From: Gluconobacter cerevisiae
GTDB taxonomy: Bacteria > Pseudomonadota > Alphaproteobacteria > Acetobacterales > Acetobacteraceae
Assembly (NCBI RefSeq): GCF_015244675.1
Contig: NZ_JABCQO010000008.1
Location: forward strand, 1-64,000
DNA length: 64,000 nucleotides
Direction of reading: 5' to 3'
Part shown: positions 17,913-26,814 of the stretch, piece by piece
How the letters are laid out: each line of letters begins with the position of its first letter
How positions within the stretch are numbered: the first letter of the stretch is position 1
The notes under the pieces: model-generated
Seen by the model: the letters and a program-made list of their open reading frames with translations, nothing else
What the model was told of the DNA's origin: nothing
Databases searched by the model: none
Position numbers and translations under genes: made by a program

Positions 17913-18690
17913 TCATAACGGGAACAGGAGGGTTGCGGCGAAGCAGATTTCTGAGAAGAAGACGGTCGGGCGTTTGTCGTAGAATGTCGCGATCCGCCTC
18001 CAGTCCTCGAGCCTTCCAAGCATGAGCGCGATGCGGTTACGGCGTTTGTATTTCCGCCTGTCATATTTGACGGGTTTTTCGTGAGATTTCCGTCCCGGGA
18101 TGCAGGGCTTTATCTCTTTCTCTTCCAAGGCATCATAACCTCGGTCTCCCAGCATCCACTGTGCAGCAGGAAGACTTTCCAGCAGGACAGCGGTAGCGGC
18201 CGCCGGTATAATCACTGATCTGTCCGGCTGTCATGAAGAAGCTCAACGGTCGTCCTTTCTGATCGTTGAGCGTATGGAGGAGTTTCATGTTCAGCCACCT
18301 TTTGTTCGTCCGATCAGGTGGCCCGGAACCCCTTTTTTAGCCGCAGGCTCAAAGCCGGGCGGTGTGCCTTGAGGTAGATCGCATCTATCATGATGGTCTG
18401 AGGCTCGGTCTTTCCGTCAGTCAGACCGCTCATCATCCCTGCGAAGACCTTCATGGCACCCCAGTGTTTCCAACGGTTGTACAGTGTCTTGTGTGGACCG
18501 TACTTCCGGGGTGCGTCACGCCAGCGCAGGTCGTTCCGATTAACAAAGATGATGCCGCGCAGCACGCGGCAGTCATCAATTCGCGGTCTGCCGTGGCTCT
18601 GTGGAAAAAAGGGCCGCAGACGCTCCATCTGGTCATCCGTCCGCAAAAAACAGGCCGCTCATTTCCAGTCTTCTCACTAAGCCTGAATCA
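17913..18690 (-). pseudogene. IS5-family (IS427-like) transposase, frameshifted
   Basis: Pieces of one DDE transposase lie in different frames on the minus strand: RLRPFFPQSHGRPRIDD and WRDAPRKYGPHKTLYNRWKH (18646 to 18314, first catalytic region MIDAIYLKAH), a middle piece RTNKRWLNMKLLHTLNDQKG in another frame, and the C-terminal piece QWMLGDRGYDA to YDRRKYKRRNRIALMLGRLE (18215 to 17913). An alternative start in yet another frame near 18666 reads MSGLFF. IS427-type elements often use one programmed frameshift, but more than two shifts here indicate decay. It is inserted right behind the LysR gene. Confidence 0.75.
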
Positions 18691-18721
18691 GATTTACACA
18701 ATCAAATCAATGGAGTCTTAG

Positions 18722-18943
18722 CCTAAGGTGAAGAATGAATCTGTTTACAAAGAGCAGTAGATACAGGCCGCTCTTCAGTGCAAGCATATCCTCATCACTC
18801 CATCTCACAAGTAGCTCGTCAATGTTAATGCCCTCCAAATTCATTGACGAGAATGGTACGGCGATTGAGCAAAGTAGTTTTGCCTAATCCGAGAAAATTG
18901 CCCAGTACTTGGGCCGGAATAGCCGCTCTCAAAACAATCGTCT
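18722..18943 (-). pseudogene. Relic of a CobW/COG0523-type GTPase
   Basis: On the minus strand one frame reads IPAQVLGNFLGLGKTTLLNR then RTILVNEFGGH, which matches the P-loop and the following strand of CobW-family GTPases; the next frame continues NIDELLVRWSDEDMLALKSG, matching the switch region that normally precedes the CxCC motif. About 20 residues after the P-loop are missing and the rest of the protein is gone. It is clearly dead. It lies beside the IS5 relic, which may have caused the loss. An intact family member stands at 42751. Confidence 0.5.
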
Positions 18944-19032
18944 TGCTTACGACGTGCCGAAATGTCCGCAGGACGGATTTGCTCGGAAAAGCGTCTCTCT
19001 AGAATTCGCAATTAACAATCACCACCTGACGA

Positions 19033-19242
19033 TTACCTGAATATGCTCGGACGCTGTGCATTGAGCGTGGTGTTGAAATTGATGAATCCGGGCGTAGTCA
19101 CGAACCCTATTGCATCGATTCCTTGCTTTGCCTCACCGGAAACGGCCCCGACATTCTGGACGATGCCATCCCGCACCACCGGGCTGCTGGAGACATGTCT
19201 CAGGGTAAACGAACAGCCTGTGTGGATCACAAGATCAAACAA
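19033..19242 (-). pseudogene. N-terminal fragment of an N-acyl-D-amino-acid deacylase-like amidohydrolase
   Basis: The 69-residue frame opens FDLVIHTGCSFTLRHVSSSP, continues VVRDGIVQNVGAVSGEAKQG and ends IDAIGFVTTPGFINFNTTLNAQ-like before running out. This is the composite beta-sandwich plus first barrel strand of D-aminoacylases, whose metal motif would be PGFIDxHTHxD; here the two histidines and the aspartate are replaced (NFNTTLN). The remaining 400 or so residues are absent. It lies 32 bases after the M20 peptidase gene on the same strand, so it was probably the last gene of that operon before a deletion. Confidence 0.5.
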
Positions 19243-19274
19243 ATGCCTACCCTTTCACGATATGCGTACTGCTC

Positions 19275-20729
19275 TCAGTGAGACAAGTCCGGTATTAGAA
19301 CCAGTAGGTTTTCCAGAGCCGGTGCAATGCTGGATACAGGCGTGCGTTCGTTCAGGCCATGCATGAAGGAGTCTGAGTTCTTGATGAAAATCGGACTGAT
19401 CCCATAGCTCGGCACACCGTGATAACGAAACCACATGCTGTCACTGGCTCCCGACGACAGTGCTGGGAAAACAGCCACTCCCGGATAGGCAACCTGCATT
19501 CCGTGCTCAATAGCTTTGACGATATCCGGCCGCATCGGAGACGCAGCAGTCTGGACTGAACCTTCTGTTACATCCTCTATCTTCATCGAGGGATCCTGTG
19601 CGGCCTGCTGCAACTCCTCCATGATGCTTGGGCGCGGATGGCCTGGGAAAATCCTGCAATTGATATTGGCCGTAACCTTTTGCGGCAGTGCATTAAGCGC
19701 ATGGCCACCGTCGATCATGGTCACAACACATGTTGTCCCTATTCGACCAATATAGGATGGATCTTCAGACAGGGTGTGAATGGCTTTTTCGTCCGCAGGA
19801 TTTTGAGCGAAAGCCTTCATAGCGGCAGCCATTTCAGGTTTCTGCCAGCGTGCAGCATTCAGAAAATAGCTGCGGCTCAGCTCATTGACCTCTGGCTTGA
19901 AACGATGTTGCTGAATGCGCAGAAGATCTGCCGCAAGTTCATCAATCGCATTCACCGGCCGTGGTTCAGAAGAGTGGCCCCCTGGATTGGTCACGGTCAG
20001 ACGGAAATCTGCATAATTCTTTTCCGCTCCTTCCCAGGTAAAATAATCCGGCTTACCCGTCTTCTCGTTGAGCGTCCCGTTTGCGCCATCCATATTCAGA
20101 ACTAGCTCGGCATTGGAGAGCTTGTCCGCAATGATGGCGCCCGTCGCCATCGTCGTTTCTTCGTCTCCAGAAAACTCGAGGATGATATCTCGCCGTGGTT
20201 TGTAACCTTCGCGTTTGAGTTCCAGCAGGGCGACGATCGCCAGCGTGTCATCCAGCTTCATGTCCGTTGAGCCACGGCCCAAAAGATAGCCATTTTCGAT
20301 CTGTGGCTTGAACGGATCATGCGCCCAGTCCGCGGCCTTGGCTTCCACGACATCCATATGCCCCGAAATTACCAGCGGCTTGAGAGACGGGTCCTGTCCG
20401 GGCCATCGGGCGATCAGATAGGCCGTATCCTTGTAAGGGGTGATGGTAATGTCGGACGGAGCAAACCCACCCTTGATCAGCGCATCACGGAACAATGCGG
20501 CCACGTCCGGCGTCTGGTTTCCTGGCCCTGCCACTGAGCGCAAGGCAATCGATTTTTCAGCCAGATCCAGCGCCTGTGCGGCTGCGGCATGATGGATGGC
20601 AGCATGGTTTTGGGGTGCACCCATCCCCTGCTCAAGCGTCAAATCGCAAGTCAGCAGCAGGAACCCGCTTTTCAGCACAGCCTTGCCAATCCGCTTCTGA
20701 GGAGGCTGCGTCCGTTTGAGTACTTTCAT
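19275..20729 (-). CDS. Exported M20-family metallopeptidase
   Basis: A 484-residue zinc peptidase. The start at 20729 is preceded by AGGAG six to seven bases away; an ATG at 20780 lacks this. A hydrophobic N-terminal segment (LKSGFLLLTCDLTL) suggests export or membrane attachment. The M20 metal-site segments are present: VISGHMDVVEA, GRGSTDMKLDD, SGDEETTMATG and the late SSGASDSMWFRYHGVPSYGI. The family includes carnosinase-like dipeptidases, acylases and carboxypeptidase Ss1-like enzymes. It follows the RidA-like gene in the TonB receptor operon and precedes the deacylase relic, so hydrolysis of an N-acyl amino acid or a dipeptide is likely; which one cannot be seen. Confidence 0.87.
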   Translation of the reverse strand: MKVLKRTQPPQKRIGKAVLKSGFLLLTCDLTLEQGMGAPQNHAAIHHAAAAQALDLAEKSIALRSVAGPGNQTPDVAALFRDALIKGGFAPSDITITPYKDTAYLIARWPGQDPSLKPLVISGHMDVVEAKAADWAHDPFKPQIENGYLLGRGSTDMKLDDTLAIVALLELKREGYKPRRDIILEFSGDEETTMATGAIIADKLSNAELVLNMDGANGTLNEKTGKPDYFTWEGAEKNYADFRLTVTNPGGHSSEPRPVNAIDELAADLLRIQQHRFKPEVNELSRSYFLNAARWQKPEMAAAMKAFAQNPADEKAIHTLSEDPSYIGRIGTTCVVTMIDGGHALNALPQKVTANINCRIFPGHPRPSIMEELQQAAQDPSMKIEDVTEGSVQTAASPMRPDIVKAIEHGMQVAYPGVAVFPALSSGASDSMWFRYHGVPSYGISPIFIKNSDSFMHGLNERTPVSSIAPALENLLVLIPDLSH

Positions 20730-20807
20730 GCTTTGCTCCTGTTGATTGCCTGAAAATTCAAAGCCGAAACTACGAGCCAACGTCGTCCGGCAATCGCGCC
20801 AGACACA

Positions 20808-21341
20808 TCATTTCGTGGGAATTTTTTTATCTTTTGCGTCGCTTCTGGATGCAATCACGTCCACCTCGACAAGCCAGTGAGGATTGCCCAGATGCGGAAC
20901 CTCGATGACGGTCCGTGCAGGAAAAGCGCTTCGGAACTGAGTCCGATAGGCCTGCATCATGCCGTCGAAATCCATATGTCCCAGCCGTGGATCAGCGACC
21001 AGATAGATATGCATCTGCACGATATCCTGAAGCGTCATCCCGTAATGTTTCAGTGCCGCCGAGATCTGATCCAATGCACTTCGCGTCTGCTCAGCGGTTG
21101 TTGTGCCAGATATCCTGTCCGTCGCAGGGCCCAACCCTGAGACATAAACCGTTCTTGATCCAGCCGAGACCTGAACGGCTGTCGAAATCGGAAAATCATC
21201 TTTTGGATCAGAATAACGCTGAACGGACTGCGCAGACGCGCCTTGCATGCCCGCAGAGACCCCGACAACAAGCATACCGAGTTGACACCATCGGCGCCAG
21301 TTGCATTCGGACATGTCAGCAGGAAGAGGTGCGGGAGACAT
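20808..21341 (-). CDS. Exported RidA (YjgF/UK114)-family protein
   Basis: A 177-residue protein with a hydrophobic export signal (QLGMLVVGVSAGMQGASAQ) and a RidA domain: VYVSGLGPATDR, QTRSALDQISAALKHYGMTL and the arginine-containing signature FPARTVIEVPHL. Cytoplasmic RidA hydrolyses enamines and imines; periplasmic relatives commonly sit in amino-acid-scavenging operons. The start at 21341 has GAAGGAG about nine bases upstream and overlaps the permease gene by 26 bases; an ATG at 21314, one base after the permease stop, is an alternative without a ribosome-binding site. The M20 gene follows after 78 bases. Confidence 0.82.
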   Translation of the reverse strand: MSPAPLPADMSECNWRRWCQLGMLVVGVSAGMQGASAQSVQRYSDPKDDFPISTAVQVSAGSRTVYVSGLGPATDRISGTTTAEQTRSALDQISAALKHYGMTLQDIVQMHIYLVADPRLGHMDFDGMMQAYRTQFRSAFPARTVIEVPHLGNPHWLVEVDVIASRSDAKDKKIPTK

Positions 21342-22719
21342 CACCGACACTGCTCCTTCGAGACACAAATGCATAAAACAGAGTGGTCACAATCAGGCTG
21401 ACCAGCCAGGAAACGTCCACCTTGTGAACATAGGGAACCAAAAAACCTGTAAAGAATTCATTCTTCAGAAAAGGGATTTCAACCAGAACACCCAGAACGT
21501 AACTTCCAACAGCGGCCCAGTTTACATATCCGTATATGCCGCCGTCTTTCTGGAAGAACGACTCAACATCATAATCCCCATGACACAAAATATAGTAATC
21601 ATACAGATTGATTGCAGTCCATGGCACCATGACGGCCATGAGAATATCCAGAAAAGCGGCATAGGACTGCATGAAGCTGTCCGCCATTCCCAGTGCAAAA
21701 AAAAGAGATAGTCCCAGCAGTGCGCATGTCAGCACCACCCGGCTCCTTAACGCGGCACGCCACTCAGGGAGAAAAGTCTGAATGATCGTGATGCTCGACA
21801 GCGCCCCGCAATAGACGCTCATCGCATTGGCCAGAGCGATCGATATGGACAGGACCACCAGAACCGGTACTCCCCAGAAGCCTGCCAGATGCCCCAATGA
21901 CTGCACCACGCTTTCGCCAGGCCACTGCAGAACCAGAAAGGATCCCAGTATCATTGGCAGGATCGTCCCCAGAACTGTGCCTCCGTAACTCGCCCAGAAT
22001 GTGTTCCTGACGGACAGGCTGTCCTCAGGCAGATACCGTGATGAGTCTGAAACGTAAGGTGCATAGGCGATCTGCCAGAGTGCCGAGATCGAAAACATAC
22101 CGAAGAAACCAGCGATCGAGCCATGCATTTCCGTCAGAAGCGTGACTGGCATATGCCAGAACCCCACCACGAGACAGTACATGACCGCAATTCCGGACAG
22201 CCACGTCACGATCTTCGAGCAGGCATGAATAGCGCCATACCCCAAAATACAAGGTACAAGGCTGATAAACGCCAGCAGAAGAACTGCGGGAATGCGCCCG
22301 AGTAGAGGGAGTGCGTCGTCAAGCGCTTCGCCGCCTACCACACAATTCGAGGCCGCAAAGCCGATATACATCAGTACGACCAGAACAATAATGGGGACGG
22401 CCCCCCAGACGCCGAACTGTCCCCGGCTCTGTACCATCTGCGGTACACCGAGCACCGGCCCCTGTGCGGCATGGAGCGCCATAAAAACCGCGCCGACCAG
22501 ATTCCCTGCTATAACCGCGACAATCGCCCAGATCAGGGAAAGATCGAAAATTTTTGGCCCTAATGCTCCGGTCACGATGGTCAGGAGCGTCATGTTCGTA
22601 CTGAACCAGACCGTGAACAGGTCGCGGACACGTCCATGCCGGTGTTCTGTCGGAATCCGATAGATCGTATGGACTTCGACGGACTGGGTGAATTCAGCCC
22701 TGCGCCCCTGTTTTACCAT
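21316..22719 (-). CDS. NCS1-family permease (purine-cytosine permease type)
   Basis: A 467-residue inner-membrane transporter with about 12 hydrophobic segments. Early IPTEHRHGRVRDLFTVWFS and TNMTLLTIVTGALG, plus late NLYDYYILCHGDYDVESFF, are hallmarks of the nucleobase:cation symporter-1 family (CodB, allantoin, hydantoin and thiamine carriers). Its ATG overlaps the stop of the TonB receptor (TGATG at 22721-22717), so both are translated together. It probably takes the same ligand, or its hydrolysis product, across the inner membrane. The substrate could be an imidazole, hydantoin or nucleobase-like ring; this is a guess from family and from the hut genes next door. Confidence 0.86.
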   Translation of the reverse strand: MVKQGRRAEFTQSVEVHTIYRIPTEHRHGRVRDLFTVWFSTNMTLLTIVTGALGPKIFDLSLIWAIVAVIAGNLVGAVFMALHAAQGPVLGVPQMVQSRGQFGVWGAVPIIVLVVLMYIGFAASNCVVGGEALDDALPLLGRIPAVLLLAFISLVPCILGYGAIHACSKIVTWLSGIAVMYCLVVGFWHMPVTLLTEMHGSIAGFFGMFSISALWQIAYAPYVSDSSRYLPEDSLSVRNTFWASYGGTVLGTILPMILGSFLVLQWPGESVVQSLGHLAGFWGVPVLVVLSISIALANAMSVYCGALSSITIIQTFLPEWRAALRSRVVLTCALLGLSLFFALGMADSFMQSYAAFLDILMAVMVPWTAINLYDYYILCHGDYDVESFFQKDGGIYGYVNWAAVGSYVLGVLVEIPFLKNEFFTGFLVPYVHKVDVSWLVSLIVTTLFYAFVSRRSSVGDVSRTSSC

Positions 22720-25322
22720 CAGAATTCCGCCTTGAGTGTGCCATAGTACTGACGGGGCGCGCCAACGAGAAACGACTGATAATCGCCAGACATCGGAATC
22801 CCTGTCTCCCCCATCGTAGAAATGTATTTCGTATTCGTCAGGTTATAGACATTGAACTCGAAGGTCAGGTTCTGCACGAAATTCAGGCTTTTGGAATATT
22901 TTCCAAGATTACCGAAGCGGTACCGCGCCCCCAGCGTTTCGATCCAGTAAGAAGGAATTTTCATATCCCCTGTATAGCTATAGTTGCGTGTTCCGAGGAA
23001 CTGGGTATCGAGATGCGCTGAAAAATTCTGCCACTCATAGGCCAGACTGGCTTTGTACATGAAGCGTGGATAAGCAACGATCTGCTGGCCTTTGATGTGA
23101 TAGGTGGTTCCGGTTTCTGTAACGTTATTGTCATAGGTCGCATGATTGTAACTGATACTGTTATACAGCGAGAGTCCCTTGACGGGCATCAGTGTGAGTC
23201 CGGCATCCACACCGTTCATGGTCACACCGCCGACATTTGCAACCGTGGAAACCGGATTGACGATCGAGCCTGACGTCACCTGCTGCAAGCGGTTGTGAAA
23301 GTTCGTTCTATACGCATACACAGATGCCAATGCATATTTGTGCGTGAAACGATATCCGACCGCAAAATTCCAGTCCGTTTCTGGCTTCAGGCCACCATTC
23401 TGCAACATCTGGTTATATGCAGACTGCGAGACAGAAAAGGGTGAGGCTCCTTCCTTGAACGCTTGGACAGGATAGGATTTTACGTTCTCAGCAATATCGA
23501 AATAAAGTTCATGATTCTTCAGAAAATGCCAATCTCCGCTGAAATGCGGCAGGAACGCTCTGGCCGTCGTGATGCTGCCACCGGCAATCTGCCCAACGCC
23601 CGTATAGCTCTCGTCGTTGGCGTATTGTCCGCCTCTCACAGTCTGTAGAAGTGATTTGAAACCAAAATGCAGGGAAAGATTGGGAAGGACATGGTACGTG
23701 TCCTGTACAAAAGCCGTAAAGCTGTTTGAATTGAAGTTCTGCCCCCATAGTGTAGCGTATGGATCGGGAAGCTCTCCTACTGAATTGACAGGTTTGGCCT
23801 TGCCGGCTTCCACATCCGAAAGCAATGGTTCCTCGTAGGCAAAACGTCCGACGTCCGTATGAAAATTTTCGTACCAGACGCCACTGCTGATATCATTATG
23901 TGCGATCTGGTAATGAAGAGCAGACGTAAAACCGAAACGTTGGGAGTGAGTTACGGTCGCCTGATCGATCAGCGGCGCTCCATTGGGGGATGAAACATAA
24001 GGGTTCGCCCAGGTCCCACGCAAATACTGCCCGTGCCCATAAACGACACTTTCCCAGCGCAGACGATCCGTCAGAGCCAAATTGGCCTTCAGACCCCCCA
24101 GATAGTCACGCTCGACCAATGCACCATCGTAATAGGATGCATCCCAAGGATCGGACATCTTTGAGTAACCCGGCGGCAACGCCCCTCCCGGTAGACCATT
24201 TGCTGAAAGCGCGGATAAATACGCTTTCCTGTAGGCGTTGGGTGTTCCGTAGAAATTATCGATCCTGTATCCGCCATTCTTCAGCATATCAAAGGACATA
24301 TCCTGATACAGGTAACTCTGTGTCAGGTTATAATCGAAGAAAGACGAAATACTGCTGCGCTCACCAATAGGTTGAACGAATTTTGCATTAACCTGCTGAC
24401 CAAACTGGTCGCCGCCACCTTTCCATTTATCCTGCGCGTTGCGCATGTAGGAGACGTAAAATCGCGTAGCGCTCTTGTTCAGGTCACCACTGTCCATCCG
24501 CAAAAACGTATGAAAACCGCTATTTGAGCCAAATGTCTGTGATGCAAGACCGCCAGCCTTGTGCTTGGGGTCGGAAGAAATATATTCGACAGCGCCACCC
24601 AGATTGCTTGTGCTGGCAACGGATTCAGCTCCGGCTCCCATGGAAACATCCAGGCGTCCAACATTTTCGGCTGAGATCGCATTGACGGCGTTTAGACCAT
24701 TGAACGTGTGAAATTCCTGATCGCCCAGTGGGATGCCATCCAGTGTCATGCCGATCTGATTTTGTAGAAAGCCGTGCATGTAAAACTGGGTAGACCAGGT
24801 ATCCACACCCTGCGGATCATCGGACTGGAACATCACGCCTGGCTGACGTGCCAGGATCTTGAGTGGGTTGGTCCCAGGTACAGCGTCTGCCAATGCTGCC
24901 GCTGATACCGTTGTGACGGCACCACGGGGCACATGACGGGCCGTCACCTGCATATTCTCGCTTTCCAGCGCTTCGTGCGCTGTAACGCGGCGGGACCGTA
25001 TAGCTTTCGGCCGGATGGAACTCGCTGGGGGTGTCGTGTCCGTAGTATGATGGGCAACAGAACGGGTCTGCTTTTTGGGATCTGCAGCCTGAGCTGAGTA
25101 GCAGGAAAACGCAGTCGTTGCGAGTATCCAGACAAGGAAGGAAGATGCTCCCTTTCGTTTTATGTCCGATGTAAATCCGATTCCTGACGCGGGAAAACAA
25201 CAGGCACTCTGATTTGATAATGAAACGTTATTTTTCGGTACCATATTCCCGCACTTTCCCAAAGCAGTCGTTGAGGAGACACCATCAGCCGCTGACAGGC
25301 TACAGAGGAAACTGAGAGGCAT
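22719..25322 (-). CDS. TonB-dependent receptor
   Basis: An 867-residue outer-membrane receptor. The ATG at 25322 has GGAAAGG five bases upstream; an ATG at 25244 is an alternative, and both precede the hydrophobic export stretch SFLVWILATTAFSCYSAQAA. The plug domain contains NPLKILARQPGVMFQSDDPQ, MHGFLQNQIGMTLDGIPLGD and TSNLGGAVEYISSDP, and the barrel ends in YYGTLKAEF. The N-terminal cysteines are unusual for this position. It heads an operon with the NCS1 permease, the RidA-like protein and the M20 peptidase, so the ligand is probably a small nitrogen compound or peptide rather than a siderophore. Confidence 0.88.
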   Translation of the reverse strand: MPLSFLCSLSAADGVSSTTALGKCGNMVPKNNVSLSNQSACCFPASGIGFTSDIKRKGASSFLVWILATTAFSCYSAQAADPKKQTRSVAHHTTDTTPPASSIRPKAIRSRRVTAHEALESENMQVTARHVPRGAVTTVSAAALADAVPGTNPLKILARQPGVMFQSDDPQGVDTWSTQFYMHGFLQNQIGMTLDGIPLGDQEFHTFNGLNAVNAISAENVGRLDVSMGAGAESVASTSNLGGAVEYISSDPKHKAGGLASQTFGSNSGFHTFLRMDSGDLNKSATRFYVSYMRNAQDKWKGGGDQFGQQVNAKFVQPIGERSSISSFFDYNLTQSYLYQDMSFDMLKNGGYRIDNFYGTPNAYRKAYLSALSANGLPGGALPPGYSKMSDPWDASYYDGALVERDYLGGLKANLALTDRLRWESVVYGHGQYLRGTWANPYVSSPNGAPLIDQATVTHSQRFGFTSALHYQIAHNDISSGVWYENFHTDVGRFAYEEPLLSDVEAGKAKPVNSVGELPDPYATLWGQNFNSNSFTAFVQDTYHVLPNLSLHFGFKSLLQTVRGGQYANDESYTGVGQIAGGSITTARAFLPHFSGDWHFLKNHELYFDIAENVKSYPVQAFKEGASPFSVSQSAYNQMLQNGGLKPETDWNFAVGYRFTHKYALASVYAYRTNFHNRLQQVTSGSIVNPVSTVANVGGVTMNGVDAGLTLMPVKGLSLYNSISYNHATYDNNVTETGTTYHIKGQQIVAYPRFMYKASLAYEWQNFSAHLDTQFLGTRNYSYTGDMKIPSYWIETLGARYRFGNLGKYSKSLNFVQNLTFEFNVYNLTNTKYISTMGETGIPMSGDYQSFLVGAPRQYYGTLKAEF

Positions 25323-25646
25323 TTTGCCTTTCCGGGATAAACCATGTCATTACAAAAAACGGTTGTCTATGTCTATTCTGATATCGAATTGGTTTTTTGG
25401 CGTTTGCAACGTCATGGATGCCATTTTAACAAACAAGGATATCCTATGAAATCTTCTGTAAAATCTCCTTCAATCAATACCTTATCCCTTGCCTATCCAG
25501 CCTGATCTTTCTCTATTCCGGTCTGCTTGAAGTGCTGTACAAAAGATTGGAAAAATATCCTCATACCTCTTTGGAGCTCTGGATATCGTAAAGAATCTAT
25601 GGTTGTATTTACAAGTTGGAAGGCATTCCTTCCGTGGAGCTTTTGC
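25323..25646. promoter_or_regulatory. Divergent promoter region between TonB receptor and aminotransferase operons
   Basis: A 324-base AT-rich region without a convincing gene. A reading frame open from 25527 into the aminotransferase gene has no family resemblance before 25647. It holds the candidate HutC site at 25603-25614, described separately. No other repeat or clear promoter was recognised. Confidence 0.45.
25603..25614. promoter_or_regulatory. Candidate HutC operator before the aminotransferase gene
   Basis: TTGTATTTACAA is a dyad of arms TTGTA and TACAA, 32 bases before the chosen start at 25647. The two sites in the hut region share CTTGTATATACCA, so this one matches the left arm exactly and the right arm with one change. 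The position relative to the start is like that of the hutI site. Confidence 0.5.
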
Positions 25647-26801
25647 ATGACTGTCACTCCTGATCATCGGATATCTCCCCTCTCCCTAGCTCGGGCTGAA
25701 GTCCGTAAACTGCCGGTCTATAATGCTGGCTTGTCGGAAGGCGCTGTTAAGGAAAGATACGGCATTTCTCAGGTTACCAAACTGGGAAGTAACGAAAATC
25801 CTTACGGCCCATCTCCATTTGCTCTAGACCATTGGAAAGAAATCGCTTCCAGCCTGTTCCGCTATCCGGATGCGTCAGCCGAGGCGCTTCGTGAAGGGTT
25901 GTCTCGTCAGACCGGGATCGACACGGATCGGATCGTTATCGGAAATGGATCTGAACAGATCATTCGGATGATTTGCGAGGCGTTCCTGGGGCCCGGAGAT
26001 CGCCTCGTTACGGTTCTACCTTCCTTCGGGCTGCATCTGATTTGGCCGCAGATGATGGGAGCCCGGGCAGAGGCGATCCCAATGACGCCAGAGGTCCGTT
26101 TCGATCTTCCCGCTCTGTATGAGGCCGTGACGTCTGCTCCACTCAAAGTCCTGATGTTCTCGAACCCTTCCAATCCTGTCGGGTGCATGATGACAGGCGA
26201 TGCCATGCAGACACTGATCAATGCCTGTCCGGAAGACACGTTGATCGTCATTGACGAAGCCTACTGGGAATATGCACGTTCCACCCAGGATTATGCCGAC
26301 AGTCTGTCCATTCTCGAAAAACAGTCCCGCCCCTGGATGGTTCTGAGAACCTTCTCGAAGGCTTACGGTCTGGCCGGGCTGCGGGTCGGTTATGCCCTCA
26401 CATCGGATGTCGGACTTACCGCCGTCATGACGCGGGTCCGCGATCCGTTCAATAGCAACGGCGCAGCGCTGGAAATGGCGCGGTTGAGCCTGCTCGACCA
26501 AGACCACATGCTCAGGACGGTGGACGCAACCCTGATCGAAGGTCGTGTCCTGAAATCGGCTCTGGAAGAGCGCGGCTATTTCGTCGCACAGTCCTTCGCT
26601 AACTTCTTGTTCTTCGACGCACGCGAATCTGCTTTAGCCTTGGCTGAACGCCTGCTCGAACACGGGGTTATCGTCAAACCCTGGAAGGAGAAAGGCTACG
26701 AAAGCTGGATCCGGGTCAGCATTGCGCGCTCCGAAGACAGTCATGCTTTCCTACAGGCCTTCGATCATGTCCGACAGCCCCTCAACTCTCCCACAGTTTG
26801 A
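25647..26801 (+). CDS. HisC-like PLP aminotransferase
   Basis: A 384-residue class I/II aminotransferase of the histidinol-phosphate aminotransferase family. Features are [13 protein letters not shown] (45-57), [23 protein letters not shown] (172-179), the PLP-pairing Asp in VIDEAYWEY (Asp203), and the Schiff-base lysine in [17 protein letters not shown] (Lys238). The start at 25647 follows GTGGAG and removes a 40-residue extension unlike the family. It sits in an operon with an FAD hydroxyacid dehydrogenase and hutD, not with biosynthetic his genes, and has a HutC-like site upstream. I therefore infer a catabolic role between histidine and imidazolepyruvate; a role on phenylalanine or tyrosine is also possible. 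Confidence 0.84.
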   Translation: MTVTPDHRISPLSLARAEVRKLPVYNAGLSEGAVKERYGISQVTKLGSNENPYGPSPFALDHWKEIASSLFRYPDASAEALREGLSRQTGIDTDRIVIGNGSEQIIRMICEAFLGPGDRLVTVLPSFGLHLIWPQMMGARAEAIPMTPEVRFDLPALYEAVTSAPLKVLMFSNPSNPVGCMMTGDAMQTLINACPEDTLIVIDEAYWEYARSTQDYADSLSILEKQSRPWMVLRTFSKAYGLAGLRVGYALTSDVGLTAVMTRVRDPFNSNGAALEMARLSLLDQDHMLRTVDATLIEGRVLKSALEERGYFVAQSFANFLFFDARESALALAERLLEHGVIVKPWKEKGYESWIRVSIARSEDSHAFLQAFDHVRQPLNSPTV

Positions 26802-26814
26802 AAAGGAAAGCGCC

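Noticed and set aside
17913-18690. Active IS427-type transposase made by programmed frameshift
   Set aside because: More than two frame changes and a separate start frame are needed, which does not fit a single programmed shift.
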